This document shows positions 17,307-26,519 of a stretch of DNA of 64,000 nt, in pieces. Position numbers and translations under genes: made by a program. The stretch is from Saccharicrinis sp963666825. GTDB lineage: Bacteria > Bacteroidota > Bacteroidia > Bacteroidales > Marinilabiliaceae. The notes under the pieces were generated by a model. That model was given only the letters and a program-made list of their open reading frames with translations, was not told where the DNA came from and ran no database searches. Position 1 is the first letter of the stretch. Every line of letters starts with the position of its first letter. Location: the NCBI GenBank assembly GCA_963666825.2, contig OY763044.2, positions 3,472,001-3,536,000 on the forward strand, in the 5' to 3' direction.

Positions 17307-18296
17307 ATGATAACTGCAAAAATTTCAGGAATAGAGGCATACTTGCCAGATTACAAATTAACCAACGAAAAACTAAGTGAAATGGTAGATACTTCCGATG
17401 AATGGATTACCAAACGGGTTGGTATTAAAGAACGAAGGATTTTAAAAGGAGAAGGTCTGGCAACATCCGATATGGGTGCAGAAGCCGTTAAAAAGCTTCT
17501 ACAAAAAACCAATACATCAGCCGAAGAAATTGACTTGATAATTACCGCTACCGTTACTCCCGATATGTTTTTTCCGTCAACATCCTGTTTAATTGCTGAT
17601 AAAGCAGGGATAAAAAATGCATGGGGATTTGATATAAGTGCTGCCTGTTCGGGTTTTCTTTTTTCCCTTCAAACAGCATCACAATTTATTGAAACTGGCA
17701 AACACAAAAAAGTAGTACTTGTGGCAGCCGATAAAATGTCGTCAATAACAGATTATACTGACCGCACAACCTGTGTTTTATTTGGCGATGCTGCCGTTGC
17801 CATGCTGTTAGAGCCCACTGAAGAAAAAACAGGGGTACTTGACCACGATTTGTATATTGACGGTTCAGGAAAAGACTTTTTGTATATGAAAGCAGGAGGT
17901 TCTCTCAGACCCGCCTCACACGAAACTGTCGATGCAAAAGAACATTTTATATACCAGGAAGGAAAATCGGTTTTTAAAGTTGCTGTTACAAGTATGGCTG
18001 ATACTTCTGTTGGTATGATGAAAAAACATAATATAAGTGCTGAAGAACTGGCATGGTTTGTTCCCCATCAGGCAAATCTCCGCATTATTGAAGCTGTAGG
18101 TAAAAGAATGGGGCTAACGAAAGATAAGATTAAAATAAACATTGAACGTTACGGCAATACTACGGCTGCCACTATCCCTTTATGCTTGTGGGAGCTTGAA
18201 AAAGACCTAAAAAAAGGCGATAAGCTTATTTTATCAGCTTTTGGAGGCGGTTTTACCTGGGGTTCGATATACTTAAAATGGGCTTATGATAATTAA
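17307..18296 (+). CDS. Beta-ketoacyl-ACP synthase III-like enzyme
   Basis: 329 residues, FabH family. The catalytic triad is complete: Cys114 in DISAACSGFLFS, His in WFVPHQAN, and Asn in RYGNTTAAT. Such enzymes condense an acyl-CoA primer with malonyl-ACP. Standing in a mobile cargo with an extra FabF and a hotdog remnant, it is a candidate for a specialised acyl product rather than bulk fatty acid synthesis. Alternatively it may be an alternative FabH giving altered primer specificity. The fabH symbol is withheld because the physiological role is unclear. Confidence 0.8.
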   Translation: MITAKISGIEAYLPDYKLTNEKLSEMVDTSDEWITKRVGIKERRILKGEGLATSDMGAEAVKKLLQKTNTSAEEIDLIITATVTPDMFFPSTSCLIADKAGIKNAWGFDISAACSGFLFSLQTASQFIETGKHKKVVLVAADKMSSITDYTDRTTCVLFGDAAVAMLLEPTEEKTGVLDHDLYIDGSGKDFLYMKAGGSLRPASHETVDAKEHFIYQEGKSVFKVAVTSMADTSVGMMKKHNISAEELAWFVPHQANLRIIEAVGKRMGLTKDKIKINIERYGNTTAATIPLCLWELEKDLKKGDKLILSAFGGGFTWGSIYLKWAYDN

Positions 18297-18316
18297 CTAC
18301 ATAAAATATTTACAAG

Positions 18317-19156
18317 ATGAATTTTAAAGAACTATTCGCAACAGATCCGCAAGATTTTGAAGGTTATAACACCCAAAAAATCAGGGATAAATTTCTTCTT
18401 GAAACCATTCTCGAAGATGATGAGATATACATTGTATATTCCCACAACGACCGTTTTATAGTAGGCGGAGCAGTACCAATTTCCAAAGAACTGAAACTGG
18501 AAACAGTAGATGCACTTAAAGCCGAATTCTTTTTAGCTCGTAGGGAACTTGGCGTAATAAATGTAGGAAAAGGAACAGGTGTTGTTAGTGTTGATGGAAC
18601 TGAATACGAACTTAAATTCAAAGAAGCGCTGTATATTGGTTCAGGAAATAAAGAGGTTATATTTAAAAGTTCTGACAAGAAGACACCTGCCCGGTTTTAC
18701 TTAAATTCAGCTCCTGCACACGCATCGTACCCGGTTAAAAAAATAACCCTTGATGATGCTGAATGTATCGATTTAGGTTCATTGGAAGAATCGAATGCTC
18801 GAAGAATTAATAAGCTTATTGTAAACAGCAATGTGCAAACCTGCCAATTACAAATGGGCATGACCGAATTAAAACCGGGAAGTGTTTGGAATACCATGCC
18901 TGCCCATACACATAGCCGCCGTATGGAAGCCTATTTTTATTTTGAAGTACCTGAAAAACAAGCAGTATGCCATTATATGGGTAAACCCGACGAAACAAGG
19001 CATATTTGGATGAAAAACGAACAAGCTGTAATCTCTCCCGCATGGTCAATCCATAGCGCATCCGGTACTTCTAATTATATTTTTGTTTGGGGTATGGCAG
19101 GCGAAAACCTTGATTATGGTGATATGGATGTGCATTTACCAACAGACTTAAAATAA
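18317..19156 (+). CDS. kduI: 5-keto-4-deoxyuronate isomerase
   Basis: 279 residues, the standard KduI length. Motifs include MGMTELKPGSVWNTMPAHTH and EAYFYFEVPEKQ, with the zinc-binding His/Glu set and the closing HYMGKPDETRHIW and HSASGTSNYIF. KduI converts 5-keto-4-deoxyuronate to 2,5-diketo-3-deoxygluconate in pectin and polyuronate breakdown. Its usual partners (kduD and lyases) are absent here, so in this context it may serve another sugar-acid isomerisation or be a passenger. It starts 20 bp after the FabH-like gene. Confidence 0.88.
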   Translation: MNFKELFATDPQDFEGYNTQKIRDKFLLETILEDDEIYIVYSHNDRFIVGGAVPISKELKLETVDALKAEFFLARRELGVINVGKGTGVVSVDGTEYELKFKEALYIGSGNKEVIFKSSDKKTPARFYLNSAPAHASYPVKKITLDDAECIDLGSLEESNARRINKLIVNSNVQTCQLQMGMTELKPGSVWNTMPAHTHSRRMEAYFYFEVPEKQAVCHYMGKPDETRHIWMKNEQAVISPAWSIHSASGTSNYIFVWGMAGENLDYGDMDVHLPTDLK

Positions 19157-19169
19157 CGGACGAATAAAT

Positions 19170-19637
19170 ATGACTGGATTATACACGAAAGAATTTAGGG
19201 CAATCATGCAATCAAATGCCGATTGCTCTAAATTAAGAACAAACAGAATTGAAGAAATAAAAAACTTTGCTCAAAGTACTAATTTCAAACGGATAGGTAT
19301 TGCTCATTGCATTTCTTTTTCTCACGAAGCAAAAGTGTTAAGTGATTATTTATCAAAATATTTCAACGTATATTCTGTTGATTGTAAATACGGCAACCTA
19401 ACTAAAAAGGAGCTGTTAGGAGGTGAAAGTAAGCGTATATTATGCAATCCTGCCGGACAGGCTGATTTTTTAAATAATCATAAAACAGAACTTAACATTT
19501 CAATGGGATTGTGTGTAGGACACGATATGATATTTAGTAAACTATCCGAAGGTTTAGTAACCAATTTATTCGACAAGGACTTTACCAATAAACACAACTC
19601 TTTAAAAGCAATTAAAGAGTTAGAACATTATAACTAA
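19170..19637 (+). CDS. DUF1847 family protein
   Basis: 155 residues. Matches the C-terminal two thirds of DUF1847: TNRIEEIKNFAQSTNFKRI, GIAHCISFSHEAKVLSDYL, CNPAGQADFLN, and the closing LNISMGLCVGHDMIF. DUF1847 members usually carry an N-terminal Cys-rich zinc/metal motif, which is missing here; the remaining Cys residues (AHC, DCKYG, CNPAG, LCVGHD) may still bind metal. Function unknown, widespread in anaerobes. It ends 14 bp before the PNPOx-like gene. Confidence 0.75.
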   Translation: MTGLYTKEFRAIMQSNADCSKLRTNRIEEIKNFAQSTNFKRIGIAHCISFSHEAKVLSDYLSKYFNVYSVDCKYGNLTKKELLGGESKRILCNPAGQADFLNNHKTELNISMGLCVGHDMIFSKLSEGLVTNLFDKDFTNKHNSLKAIKELEHYN

Positions 19638-19651
19638 AAGAAAATTACAAA

Positions 19652-20029
19652 ATGATAACAATACCGGAATTAATAAAAAAAGAATGGAGCAATAAACAAG
19701 ATGCTATAGTTTTAACTACAGTTTCTGAGGCAGGTATTCCAAATTCAATTTATGCTACACAGGCAGCATTATTCAATGATAACAAAGTACTAATTGCGAA
19801 TAACAAGTTTAAAAAGACACTTGAAAACATTGAAAACAGTAAAAAAGTAACTGTATTATTTATTACAAAAGAGACAAAATCATATCAATTAAAAGGAAGC
19901 GTGTGTTACAAAACGGAAGGCGATGAGTTCAACGACATGAAAAAATGGAACAGAGCTGATTTGCCAGGTTATGGTGTTGCTGTTGTTGAAGTACAGGAAA
20001 TTTTCTCCGGGGCAGAAAAAATAGTATAA
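19652..20029 (+). CDS. Pyridoxamine 5'-phosphate oxidase-like flavin-binding protein
   Basis: A 125-residue split-barrel protein of the PNPOx-like superfamily. Visible are AIVLTTVSEAGIPNSIYAT (first strand pair), DNKVLIANNKFKKTLENI, and KKVTVLFITKETKSYQLKGS. Members bind FMN or F420 and catalyse diverse redox reactions; the small single-domain form is common in anaerobes and uncharacterised. The catalytic role cannot be inferred further. A 114-bp gap follows before fabF. Confidence 0.75.
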   Translation: MITIPELIKKEWSNKQDAIVLTTVSEAGIPNSIYATQAALFNDNKVLIANNKFKKTLENIENSKKVTVLFITKETKSYQLKGSVCYKTEGDEFNDMKKWNRADLPGYGVAVVEVQEIFSGAEKIV

Positions 20030-20143
20030 ACCAAAACATTGAATTATAAAACTCATAAGAATTATCATCATTCTAAATTTATTAAGTAGGCTATGAAAAT
20101 TCTTATGGGTTCCATATGACAATTAATAGTAAAAATTACACGT

Positions 20144-21388
20144 ATGAAACGAGTAGTAGTAACAGGTATGGGAGCATTAACGCCAATTGGTAATAATGTA
20201 AACGATTTTTGGAACAATCTTATTAAAGGTAAAAACGGAATATCAAAGATTACCAGGTTCGATGCCTCTAATTTAAAAACACAGATTGCAGCAGAAGTAA
20301 AAAATTTCGATCCTTTACAATATCTGGAAAAAGCAGAAGTCCGCAAACAAGATGCTTTTGTACACTATGCCATTGCAGTTATGGAAGAATGCTTGGCTGA
20401 TGCAAAAATTCAATTAGACGAAACAGACTTAAAACGAACCGGGGTAATATGGGGTTCGGGTATAGGAGGGATAAAAACTTTCGAAGACGAAGTGACTAGC
20501 TTTAACCGTAACCCGGAGATATCACGGTTTAGTCCCTTCTTTATTACCAAGCTTATTTCTAATATGGCAGCCGGGTATATCTCCATACGTTATGGTTTAA
20601 AAGGTGTTAGTTATGTTACTACATCTGCTTGCGCATCAAGTAATAATGCCATAATTGATGCTTTTAACCTTATTCGTTTAGGCAAGGCCAATGCTATTTT
20701 TGCAGGTGGTTCAGAAGCCTGTGTAACACAATCTGGTATTGGTGGTTTTAGTTCTATGAGAGCTATATCTGCGCGAAACGACAGTCCCGAAACGGCTTCT
20801 CGTCCTTTCGATAAAACCCGTGATGGTTTTGTAATGGGTGAAGGTGCAGGCGTACTATTATTAGAAGAACTGGAACATGCCAAACAGCGAGGAGCAAAAA
20901 TATATTGCGAATTAGCCGGAGGTGGTTTTAGTTCCGATGCTTATCACATTGCAGCACCACATCCCGAAGGTGAAGGAGCTGTTACAGCAATGCTTGATGC
21001 CATCAATGAAGCCGGGCTTGCACCTTCTGACATTGATTATATCAGCGCACACGGAACGTCAACCCCTGTGGGTGATTTAAGCGAATGTAAAGCTATCTGC
21101 AATGTGTTTTCCAATAACCTGGAAAGTCTACATGTAAGTGCAAACAAGTCGATGATTGGTCATTTATTGGGTGCTGCCGGGGCTGTTGAAGCAGTAGCGT
21201 GTGTTATGGCAATTAAAGAAGGTGTTGTCCCTCCAACAATGAACCTTAACGAAACCGACCCTGATATAGACAATGCCCTGAATTTAACCCCAAACAAAGC
21301 GGTTAATAAAGAAATAAATACGGCGTTGAACAACACCTTTGGCTTTGGAGGTCATATTTTTACTTCTCTGTTTAAACGATTTATTTAA
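20144..21388 (+). CDS. Beta-ketoacyl-ACP synthase II-like (cargo paralogue of FabF)
   Basis: 414 residues, KAS II fold. The active-site Cys163 lies in VTTSACASS, and both His motifs, SAHGTSTPVGD and MIGHLLGAAG, are present, so it should be active. It is a full-length paralogue of the chromosomal FabF at 40,638, roughly 60 per cent identical by eye. Paired with the FabH-like enzyme, it suggests a dedicated acyl chain extension carried by the element. A resident ACP and reductases would have to be supplied by the host. Confidence 0.85.
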   Translation: MKRVVVTGMGALTPIGNNVNDFWNNLIKGKNGISKITRFDASNLKTQIAAEVKNFDPLQYLEKAEVRKQDAFVHYAIAVMEECLADAKIQLDETDLKRTGVIWGSGIGGIKTFEDEVTSFNRNPEISRFSPFFITKLISNMAAGYISIRYGLKGVSYVTTSACASSNNAIIDAFNLIRLGKANAIFAGGSEACVTQSGIGGFSSMRAISARNDSPETASRPFDKTRDGFVMGEGAGVLLLEELEHAKQRGAKIYCELAGGGFSSDAYHIAAPHPEGEGAVTAMLDAINEAGLAPSDIDYISAHGTSTPVGDLSECKAICNVFSNNLESLHVSANKSMIGHLLGAAGAVEAVACVMAIKEGVVPPTMNLNETDPDIDNALNLTPNKAVNKEINTALNNTFGFGGHIFTSLFKRFI

Positions 21389-21394
21389 TTTGCT

Positions 21395-22333
21395 ATGATA
21401 ATTTTTGGGCCAGTACCTTCAAGAAGGTTAATTACAAGTTTAGGAATTAACAATATTTTACCACCAAAACAGTGTTCTTATTCCTGTGTGTACTGCCAGG
21501 TTGGAGAAACCTCCAATAAGTCGATGTTCAGGACTGAACTTTACAAACCACAGCACATTTACGAGAAAGTTAAATCGCATTTAAAAAAATTAGACCTTAC
21601 ACACCGACCGAAATACCTTACCATTGTTGCCAATGGAGAACCTACCCTTGATATAAACCTGGGTACTTTAATCAGGCAATTGCAGCAATTAGGTTTGCCT
21701 GTTGCGGTAATTACCAATGCAAGTTTATTAGACAAAGAACATACCCGTAACGATTTATATAATGCCGATTGGGTTTCGGTTAAAATAGATTCGGTTAATG
21801 AAGCATCCTGGAAAAAAATTAACCGCCCGTATATTTGGCTAAATCTTGATGCAATTCTTGAAGGGATTAAAATCTTTAGCAATGATTATAAAGGAATCTT
21901 AAACACTGAGACTATGCTAGTTGAAGGGTATAACGATAGTATATCTGATATTCAGGATACCGCAAAATTTATTTCAGGATTAAAACCAAATAAAGCATAT
22001 ATATCAATCCCTACTCGTCCACCTGTTGAAAAGGGAGTAAAACCTGTTTCGGAGGCTCGGATTGCGGAAGCATGGCAGATATTTAAAAACCACAACATTA
22101 ATGTAGAAACCCTTACGGGGTTTGAAGGGACAGACACAGGATACACTGGCGATGCTCAGGCAGATATTCTTACAATTTCATCCGTTCACCCTTTAAGGGA
22201 AGATACCATTGACGAATTACTTGAAAAAGATTCCGCTGATCACTCTGTACTTGAACAACTTATACAAAACGGTAAAATAAAGAAGTCGAGTTTTAATGGA
22301 TTTAATTATTACACGAGAACTTATAACACTTAG
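21395..22333 (+). CDS. Radical SAM protein (COG0731-like)
   Basis: 312 residues. The N-terminus reads FGPVPSRRLITSLGINNIL, followed by CSYSCVYCQ, a C-x3-C-x2-C SAM-cluster motif. TIVANGEPTLDINLG and AVITNASLL mark the SAM-binding barrel. The FGPVPSRRLG start is typical of the uncharacterised COG0731 radical SAM group related to TYW1. About 85 C-terminal residues beyond the barrel form a small winged-helix-like end. The substrate is unknown. It begins 6 bp after fabF and ends 3 bp before cobO, so it is part of the operon. Confidence 0.85.
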   Translation: MIIFGPVPSRRLITSLGINNILPPKQCSYSCVYCQVGETSNKSMFRTELYKPQHIYEKVKSHLKKLDLTHRPKYLTIVANGEPTLDINLGTLIRQLQQLGLPVAVITNASLLDKEHTRNDLYNADWVSVKIDSVNEASWKKINRPYIWLNLDAILEGIKIFSNDYKGILNTETMLVEGYNDSISDIQDTAKFISGLKPNKAYISIPTRPPVEKGVKPVSEARIAEAWQIFKNHNINVETLTGFEGTDTGYTGDAQADILTISSVHPLREDTIDELLEKDSADHSVLEQLIQNGKIKKSSFNGFNYYTRTYNT

Positions 22334-22336
22334 CCA

Positions 22337-22852
22337 ATGAAAGGGTTTATTCAGGTTTATACAGGCAATGGAAAAGGAAAAACAACCGCAGCCATAGGTT
22401 TGTCAATCAGGGCGGTTGGCGCTGGGAAAAAGGTGTTTTTTGCCCAATTCGTAAAAGGCAAGCCTTATTCTGAAATCACTGTACTGCAAAAGCTTTCGCC
22501 TACAATTACTCTAAAACAATACGGTTTAGGTTGTTTTATAGAAAAAGAGCCAACAAAAGCAGATATTGAAAGCGCACAAAAAGGATTACAGGAAATCAAA
22601 AAATTTATTCAAGCAGCATCCTATGATGTAATCGTATTGGATGAAGCCAATATTGCACTTTTCTTCAACCTTTTCTCTGTAAAGGATTTGATTAAAATAG
22701 TGCAATCTAAACCTCCCGAAACAGAGATAATAATTACTGGACGATATGCCCCCGAAGAAATTATTGCTATTGCCGATCTGGTAACTGAAATGAAAGAAGT
22801 TAAACATTACTATAATTCGAGCATTGAAGCTCGAAAAGGAATAGAATTTTAA
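22337..22852 (+). CDS. cobO: Cob(I)yrinic acid a,c-diamide adenosyltransferase
   Basis: 171 residues of the CobO/BtuR family. The P-loop YTGNGKGKTTAAIGL is at the N-terminus, KVFFAQFVKGK follows, and VIVLDEANIALFF is the Walker B region. The enzyme adds the 5'-deoxyadenosyl group to corrinoids. The family member here is full-length. It lies immediately after a radical SAM gene and before the hotdog fragment. Confidence 0.87.
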   Translation: MKGFIQVYTGNGKGKTTAAIGLSIRAVGAGKKVFFAQFVKGKPYSEITVLQKLSPTITLKQYGLGCFIEKEPTKADIESAQKGLQEIKKFIQAASYDVIVLDEANIALFFNLFSVKDLIKIVQSKPPETEIIITGRYAPEEIIAIADLVTEMKEVKHYYNSSIEARKGIEF

Positions 22853-22853
22853 A

Positions 22854-23096
22854 ATGATTATGATAACAGACGAAATACAATTACGCCCCAGATATGGAGA
22901 GGTTGACCAGATGGGATATGTTTACCATGCCAATTATGTTAGCTATTGCCATCAGGCTCGTTCTGAATTACTACGAAAGATGGGTATTTCGACTGTTGTT
23001 TTTGTCGATAGTAAAAACTGGTATCCAATGGGTGTACCTGATTTCGTTGAAGAAGCTTTAAACATTCATCTTAATGAAAAAACTACATGCAATTAA
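22854..23096 (+). pseudogene. YbgC-type hotdog thioesterase, truncated
   Basis: 80 residues that start like a 4-hydroxybenzoyl-CoA-type thioesterase: RPRYGEVDQMGYVYHANYVS contains the D-x-x-G-Y-x-Y-H active-site strand, followed by YCHQARSELLRKMG. The family is ~130 residues; here the sequence stops soon after NWYPMGV with an unrelated tail, and the end overlaps the next gene by 10 bp. I read it as a 3'-truncated gene. The catalytic strand is intact but the fold cannot close. Confidence 0.65.
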
Positions 23097-23869
23097 CCGT
23101 ATTAACTGACAATTGTGCAGGAGCAAGTTTCCTTGCTGAGCATGGACTTTCTTATCTTATTGAAATAAAAGAGCATAAAATTCTTTTCGATACAGGGCAC
23201 AGCGATGTATTTCTCAAAAATGCAACAAAGCTTGGTATTGATTTGTATAAAGAAGTAAGTACCATTATTCTAAGTCATGGACACTGGGATCACGGTAACG
23301 GATTAGCAAACCTTAAAGACAAAGCTCTAATCACCCACCCTTTATCTTTTATGGAAAGGTTTCGAGGAAATGATAACAGTTATATTGGTTTAGGCTTAAC
23401 AGAGGGTGAAGTTAAGCACAAATATAACTTGATAACCACAGAGCAACCTTATATAGTTTTTAAAGATATTTATTTTCTTGGTGAAATTCCACGACTAACT
23501 GAATTTGAATCAAAAACTACTCCTTTTATTGATAAACAAAATCAACCTGATTATGTGCCAGATGATTCTGCCATAGTCGTAGTGCAAAATGATGAACTTA
23601 TCATTATTAGCGGATGTGCACATTCAGGTATTTGTAATACTATCCTACATGCACAAAAAGTAACAGGTATAACAAAAGTAAAAGCAGTTATAGGCGGTTT
23701 CCACCTAAAAACAGACAATAAACAGACCAAAGAAACCATTCGCTTTTTAAAGAATCAGAATATTCAAAACATATATCCAGCGCATTGTACACAATTAGAT
23801 GCACTAATTGCATTTCGCAAGGAATTTAGTTTTCCTCAAATTAAAACAGGGATGATTTTAAAATTTTAA
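23087..23869 (+). CDS. Metallo-beta-lactamase-fold hydrolase (COG1237-like)
   Basis: 260 residues. The metal-binding motif SHGHWDHGNGL, the GCAHSGICNT block and IGGFHL near the C-terminus match the COG1237 group, which includes archaeal dihydropterin-ribofuranosylaminobenzene phosphate synthase. The start reads LTVLTDNCAGASFLAEHGLS, as in that group. The substrate in this organism is unknown. Its gene overlaps the truncated thioesterase by 10 bp and precedes modA by 7 bp. Confidence 0.8.
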   Translation: MQLTVLTDNCAGASFLAEHGLSYLIEIKEHKILFDTGHSDVFLKNATKLGIDLYKEVSTIILSHGHWDHGNGLANLKDKALITHPLSFMERFRGNDNSYIGLGLTEGEVKHKYNLITTEQPYIVFKDIYFLGEIPRLTEFESKTTPFIDKQNQPDYVPDDSAIVVVQNDELIIISGCAHSGICNTILHAQKVTGITKVKAVIGGFHLKTDNKQTKETIRFLKNQNIQNIYPAHCTQLDALIAFRKEFSFPQIKTGMILKF

Positions 23870-23876
23870 AACTAAT

Positions 23877-24632
23877 ATGATAAGATTAATTATAAGCATA
23901 TCGTTAATAGTTGTACTTACAGGGTGTAAACAAACCCCACGCGAAAACCTTATACTTTTCGCCGGAGTTGGTATGACAGATGCCGTAAAGGAAATCGCTA
24001 ATAAATTTAGAGAAGAAACTAGCATTGAAGTTAAGTTAAGTCTGGCAAGTTCTGCAATACTTGTTAGGCAACTTGAATCGGGTGCACCTGCTGATATGAT
24101 AATATTTGCCAGCAAACAATGGGCTGACTATGCAGAGGAAAAGCAATTAGTTATAGATAGCACATCTTATACCGTAGCACAGAACGAACTTGTTTTAGTT
24201 GCTCCTAAAAACAGTAAGCTGCAATCCATAGAGATTAATCAACAAACAGATTTACCAAATATTATTCAGGGTAAAATTGGCATTGGTAATCCTGAAACAG
24301 TTCCGGCAGGCAGATACTTAATGCAAAGTTTGGAATACTTTGGTTGGGATTCTGCTTTTAGAGGTCGTTTTATAAATGCCAGAGATGTTAGGGCAGCTTT
24401 AAGCTATGCCGAGCTGGGTGAGGTAAGCGCAAGTGTTGTTTTTGCCTCTGATGCTATTAAATCCACAAAAGTTAAGGTTATTGGTACATTCCCTCAAAAC
24501 TCACATAAGCCTATTGAATTTATAAGTTATATGGTTGTCGATAACCCGAAAGTGAATAAACTTTATGAATATATTACTTCTGAAAAAGGATTGAAAATTT
24601 GGGAGAAACATGGTTTTCTTACTGTAAAATAA
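23877..24632 (+). CDS. modA: Molybdate-binding lipoprotein ModA
   Basis: 251 residues. A lipoprotein signal ends LIVVLTGC with the modified Cys at 17. The mature protein has FAGVGMTDAVKEIANKF, ASSAILVRQLESGAPADMII, and GNPETVPAGRYLMQSLEYF, the molybdate/tungstate-binding motifs of ModA. The normal partners, the ModB permease and ModC ATPase, are absent from the window, so uptake would need host permease components. With ModD upstream, it supports a molybdenum demand by the ORP-like proteins. Confidence 0.87.
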   Translation: MIRLIISISLIVVLTGCKQTPRENLILFAGVGMTDAVKEIANKFREETSIEVKLSLASSAILVRQLESGAPADMIIFASKQWADYAEEKQLVIDSTSYTVAQNELVLVAPKNSKLQSIEINQQTDLPNIIQGKIGIGNPETVPAGRYLMQSLEYFGWDSAFRGRFINARDVRAALSYAELGEVSASVVFASDAIKSTKVKVIGTFPQNSHKPIEFISYMVVDNPKVNKLYEYITSEKGLKIWEKHGFLTVK

Positions 24633-24763
24633 TTAATTATAATCGGCTCAAACTAAATCATAGAACCATTCATGACTTTGAGATAGATTTAATTAAACGA
24701 TGTTGAAACTTGTGAATTCAAATTTTAAAATAAAAGGAACAGTAATTAATAAAAAAGGTTAAT

Positions 24764-26455
24764 ATGATGGCAAAAAAGATAATTGTAATTGGTGGGTCAG
24801 CTGCCGGCCCCAAAGCAGCTGCAAGGGCAAGAAGAATGGACGAAAATGCAGAAATAACAATATTTCAGAAAAGTCCCGATTTATCAATGGCATCCTGTGG
24901 ATACCCATATTTTGTTGGTGGTTTTTTCGATGACCGCAACAAATTACTTTGCACTCCCACAGGTGCGGTTCGCGACCCTAAGTTTTATTGGAACGCCAAA
25001 GGTATTTTAGCTAAAGTAAATACCGAGGTTACAAAAATAGATATCAAAAACAAGAAGATTGAATTTAAGGATTTAACAAGTGGAGAACAAGGCTCTCAGG
25101 AATATGATAAGTTAATCATTACTACAGGAGCGACAGCAAATATGCCTCCAATACCCGGAACAAACCTTAATGGGATAACAACTTTACAGTCGATGCAAGA
25201 TGCTGATTACTTGCGCAAAATCCGAGATGAAGGTAAGATTAAAAAAGCCGTTGTTATTGGTGGAGGATTAATAGGTATTGAAACACTTGAAGCTTTACAC
25301 TTAGCAGGCATCGAACTTACCATGATTGAATTGCTTCCTCAGCTTCTTACATTTCTCGATTGGAAGATGGCTAAGTTGGTTGAGAACTACCTCAAGACTA
25401 AGGCTAATGTTATTACCCAAAATGGGGTTGCTGAATTTCTTGGAGAAAACGGTAAACTTACAGGTGTAAAACTTCAAAACGGAACTGAAATCCCGTGCGA
25501 ATTAGCTGTGGTAGCCATAGGTGTAAAACCCAATGTTAAACTAGCAAAAGAGGCAGGGCTAAAAATTGGAGCATTAGGTGGTATTCTTGTCGATGAACAC
25601 ATGCAAACGTCTACCTCTGACGTTTATGCAGCAGGCGATTGTTGCGAAATTAAAAATATCATTACAAGAAATAGCGTACTTGCTCCCTATGGCGACCTTG
25701 CAAACCTTGAGGGACGTGTGGCTGGCGAAAATGTTATTAAAGGAAATGTTGCTACTTTTCCCGGAACACAACAAACAGGTATTTGTAAATTGTTTGATTA
25801 TGGCATTGGGATAACCGGATTATCAGAATCCAAAGCAAAGGAAGCAGGAATGGATTTTGAGAAAGTTGTAAATGCTAGTCCTGATAAACCTGGCTTTATG
25901 GATGGTAAATTGCTAATAACTAAATTGCTTGCAGAAAAAACTACTGGCAAAATTCTGGGAGCGCAATGCCTTGGTCCAGGCGATGTAAGCAAACAACTGG
26001 CTATTTGGGCTACTGCCATAAAAGGTGGTTTAACGGTTGATGACATGGTAAATGCCGACCTTCCCTATGCACCTCCGTTTTCTTTAGCTATTGACCATAG
26101 CATAGCATCAGCACATATATTACAAAATAAAATGCACGGTATTTTTAATGGAATATCTTCATTAGAATTAAAAGAAAAACTGGATAACAAAGAAGACCTG
26201 TTTATACTGGATGTCCGTGGAGCTGATGAGTACGAACAAACACGCTTAGGTATTGGAGAGACATTAATCCCGATAGGAATGCTCCGTATAAGGCTAAATG
26301 AACTACCGGAAGATAAAAACAAAGAGATTATCACTTATTGTAAAATTTCACTACGTGGTTATGAAGCAGCAGTTTTATTACAAGCACATGGATACACTAA
26401 CGTAAAAGTGCTTGAAGGTGGAGTTGCTGCATGGCCATTTGAGAAAGAAAAATAA
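24764..26455 (+). CDS. CoA-disulfide/persulfide reductase-like flavoprotein with C-terminal rhodanese domain
   Basis: 563 residues. An N-terminal FAD site, IVIGGSAAGPKAAARARRMD, is followed by the single redox-active Cys45 in MASCGYPYF, then an NAD site VVIGGGLIGIETLEAL and YAAGDCCE. The C-terminal ~100 residues are a rhodanese domain (FILDVRGADEYEQ) with active loop CKISLRG. This is the layout of CoA-disulfide reductases with rhodanese (NADH-dependent persulfide reductases), which reduce persulfides or polysulfide. The start may be ATG 24764 or 24767. It fits a sulfur-handling role near metal-sulfur assembly genes. Confidence 0.88.
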   Translation: MMAKKIIVIGGSAAGPKAAARARRMDENAEITIFQKSPDLSMASCGYPYFVGGFFDDRNKLLCTPTGAVRDPKFYWNAKGILAKVNTEVTKIDIKNKKIEFKDLTSGEQGSQEYDKLIITTGATANMPPIPGTNLNGITTLQSMQDADYLRKIRDEGKIKKAVVIGGGLIGIETLEALHLAGIELTMIELLPQLLTFLDWKMAKLVENYLKTKANVITQNGVAEFLGENGKLTGVKLQNGTEIPCELAVVAIGVKPNVKLAKEAGLKIGALGGILVDEHMQTSTSDVYAAGDCCEIKNIITRNSVLAPYGDLANLEGRVAGENVIKGNVATFPGTQQTGICKLFDYGIGITGLSESKAKEAGMDFEKVVNASPDKPGFMDGKLLITKLLAEKTTGKILGAQCLGPGDVSKQLAIWATAIKGGLTVDDMVNADLPYAPPFSLAIDHSIASAHILQNKMHGIFNGISSLELKEKLDNKEDLFILDVRGADEYEQTRLGIGETLIPIGMLRIRLNELPEDKNKEIITYCKISLRGYEAAVLLQAHGYTNVKVLEGGVAAWPFEKEK

Positions 26456-26519
26456 CACTGAAGGTATCTAAAAAATGTAATAAACATGCGTTTGTGATAA
26501 ACTATAAAAATAGAGAGAT

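Noticed and set aside
17307..21388. A complete polyketide or aryl polyene cluster
   Set aside because: Only FabH-like and FabF-like enzymes and a thioesterase fragment are present. No ACP, ketoreductase, dehydratase or tailoring set accompanies them.
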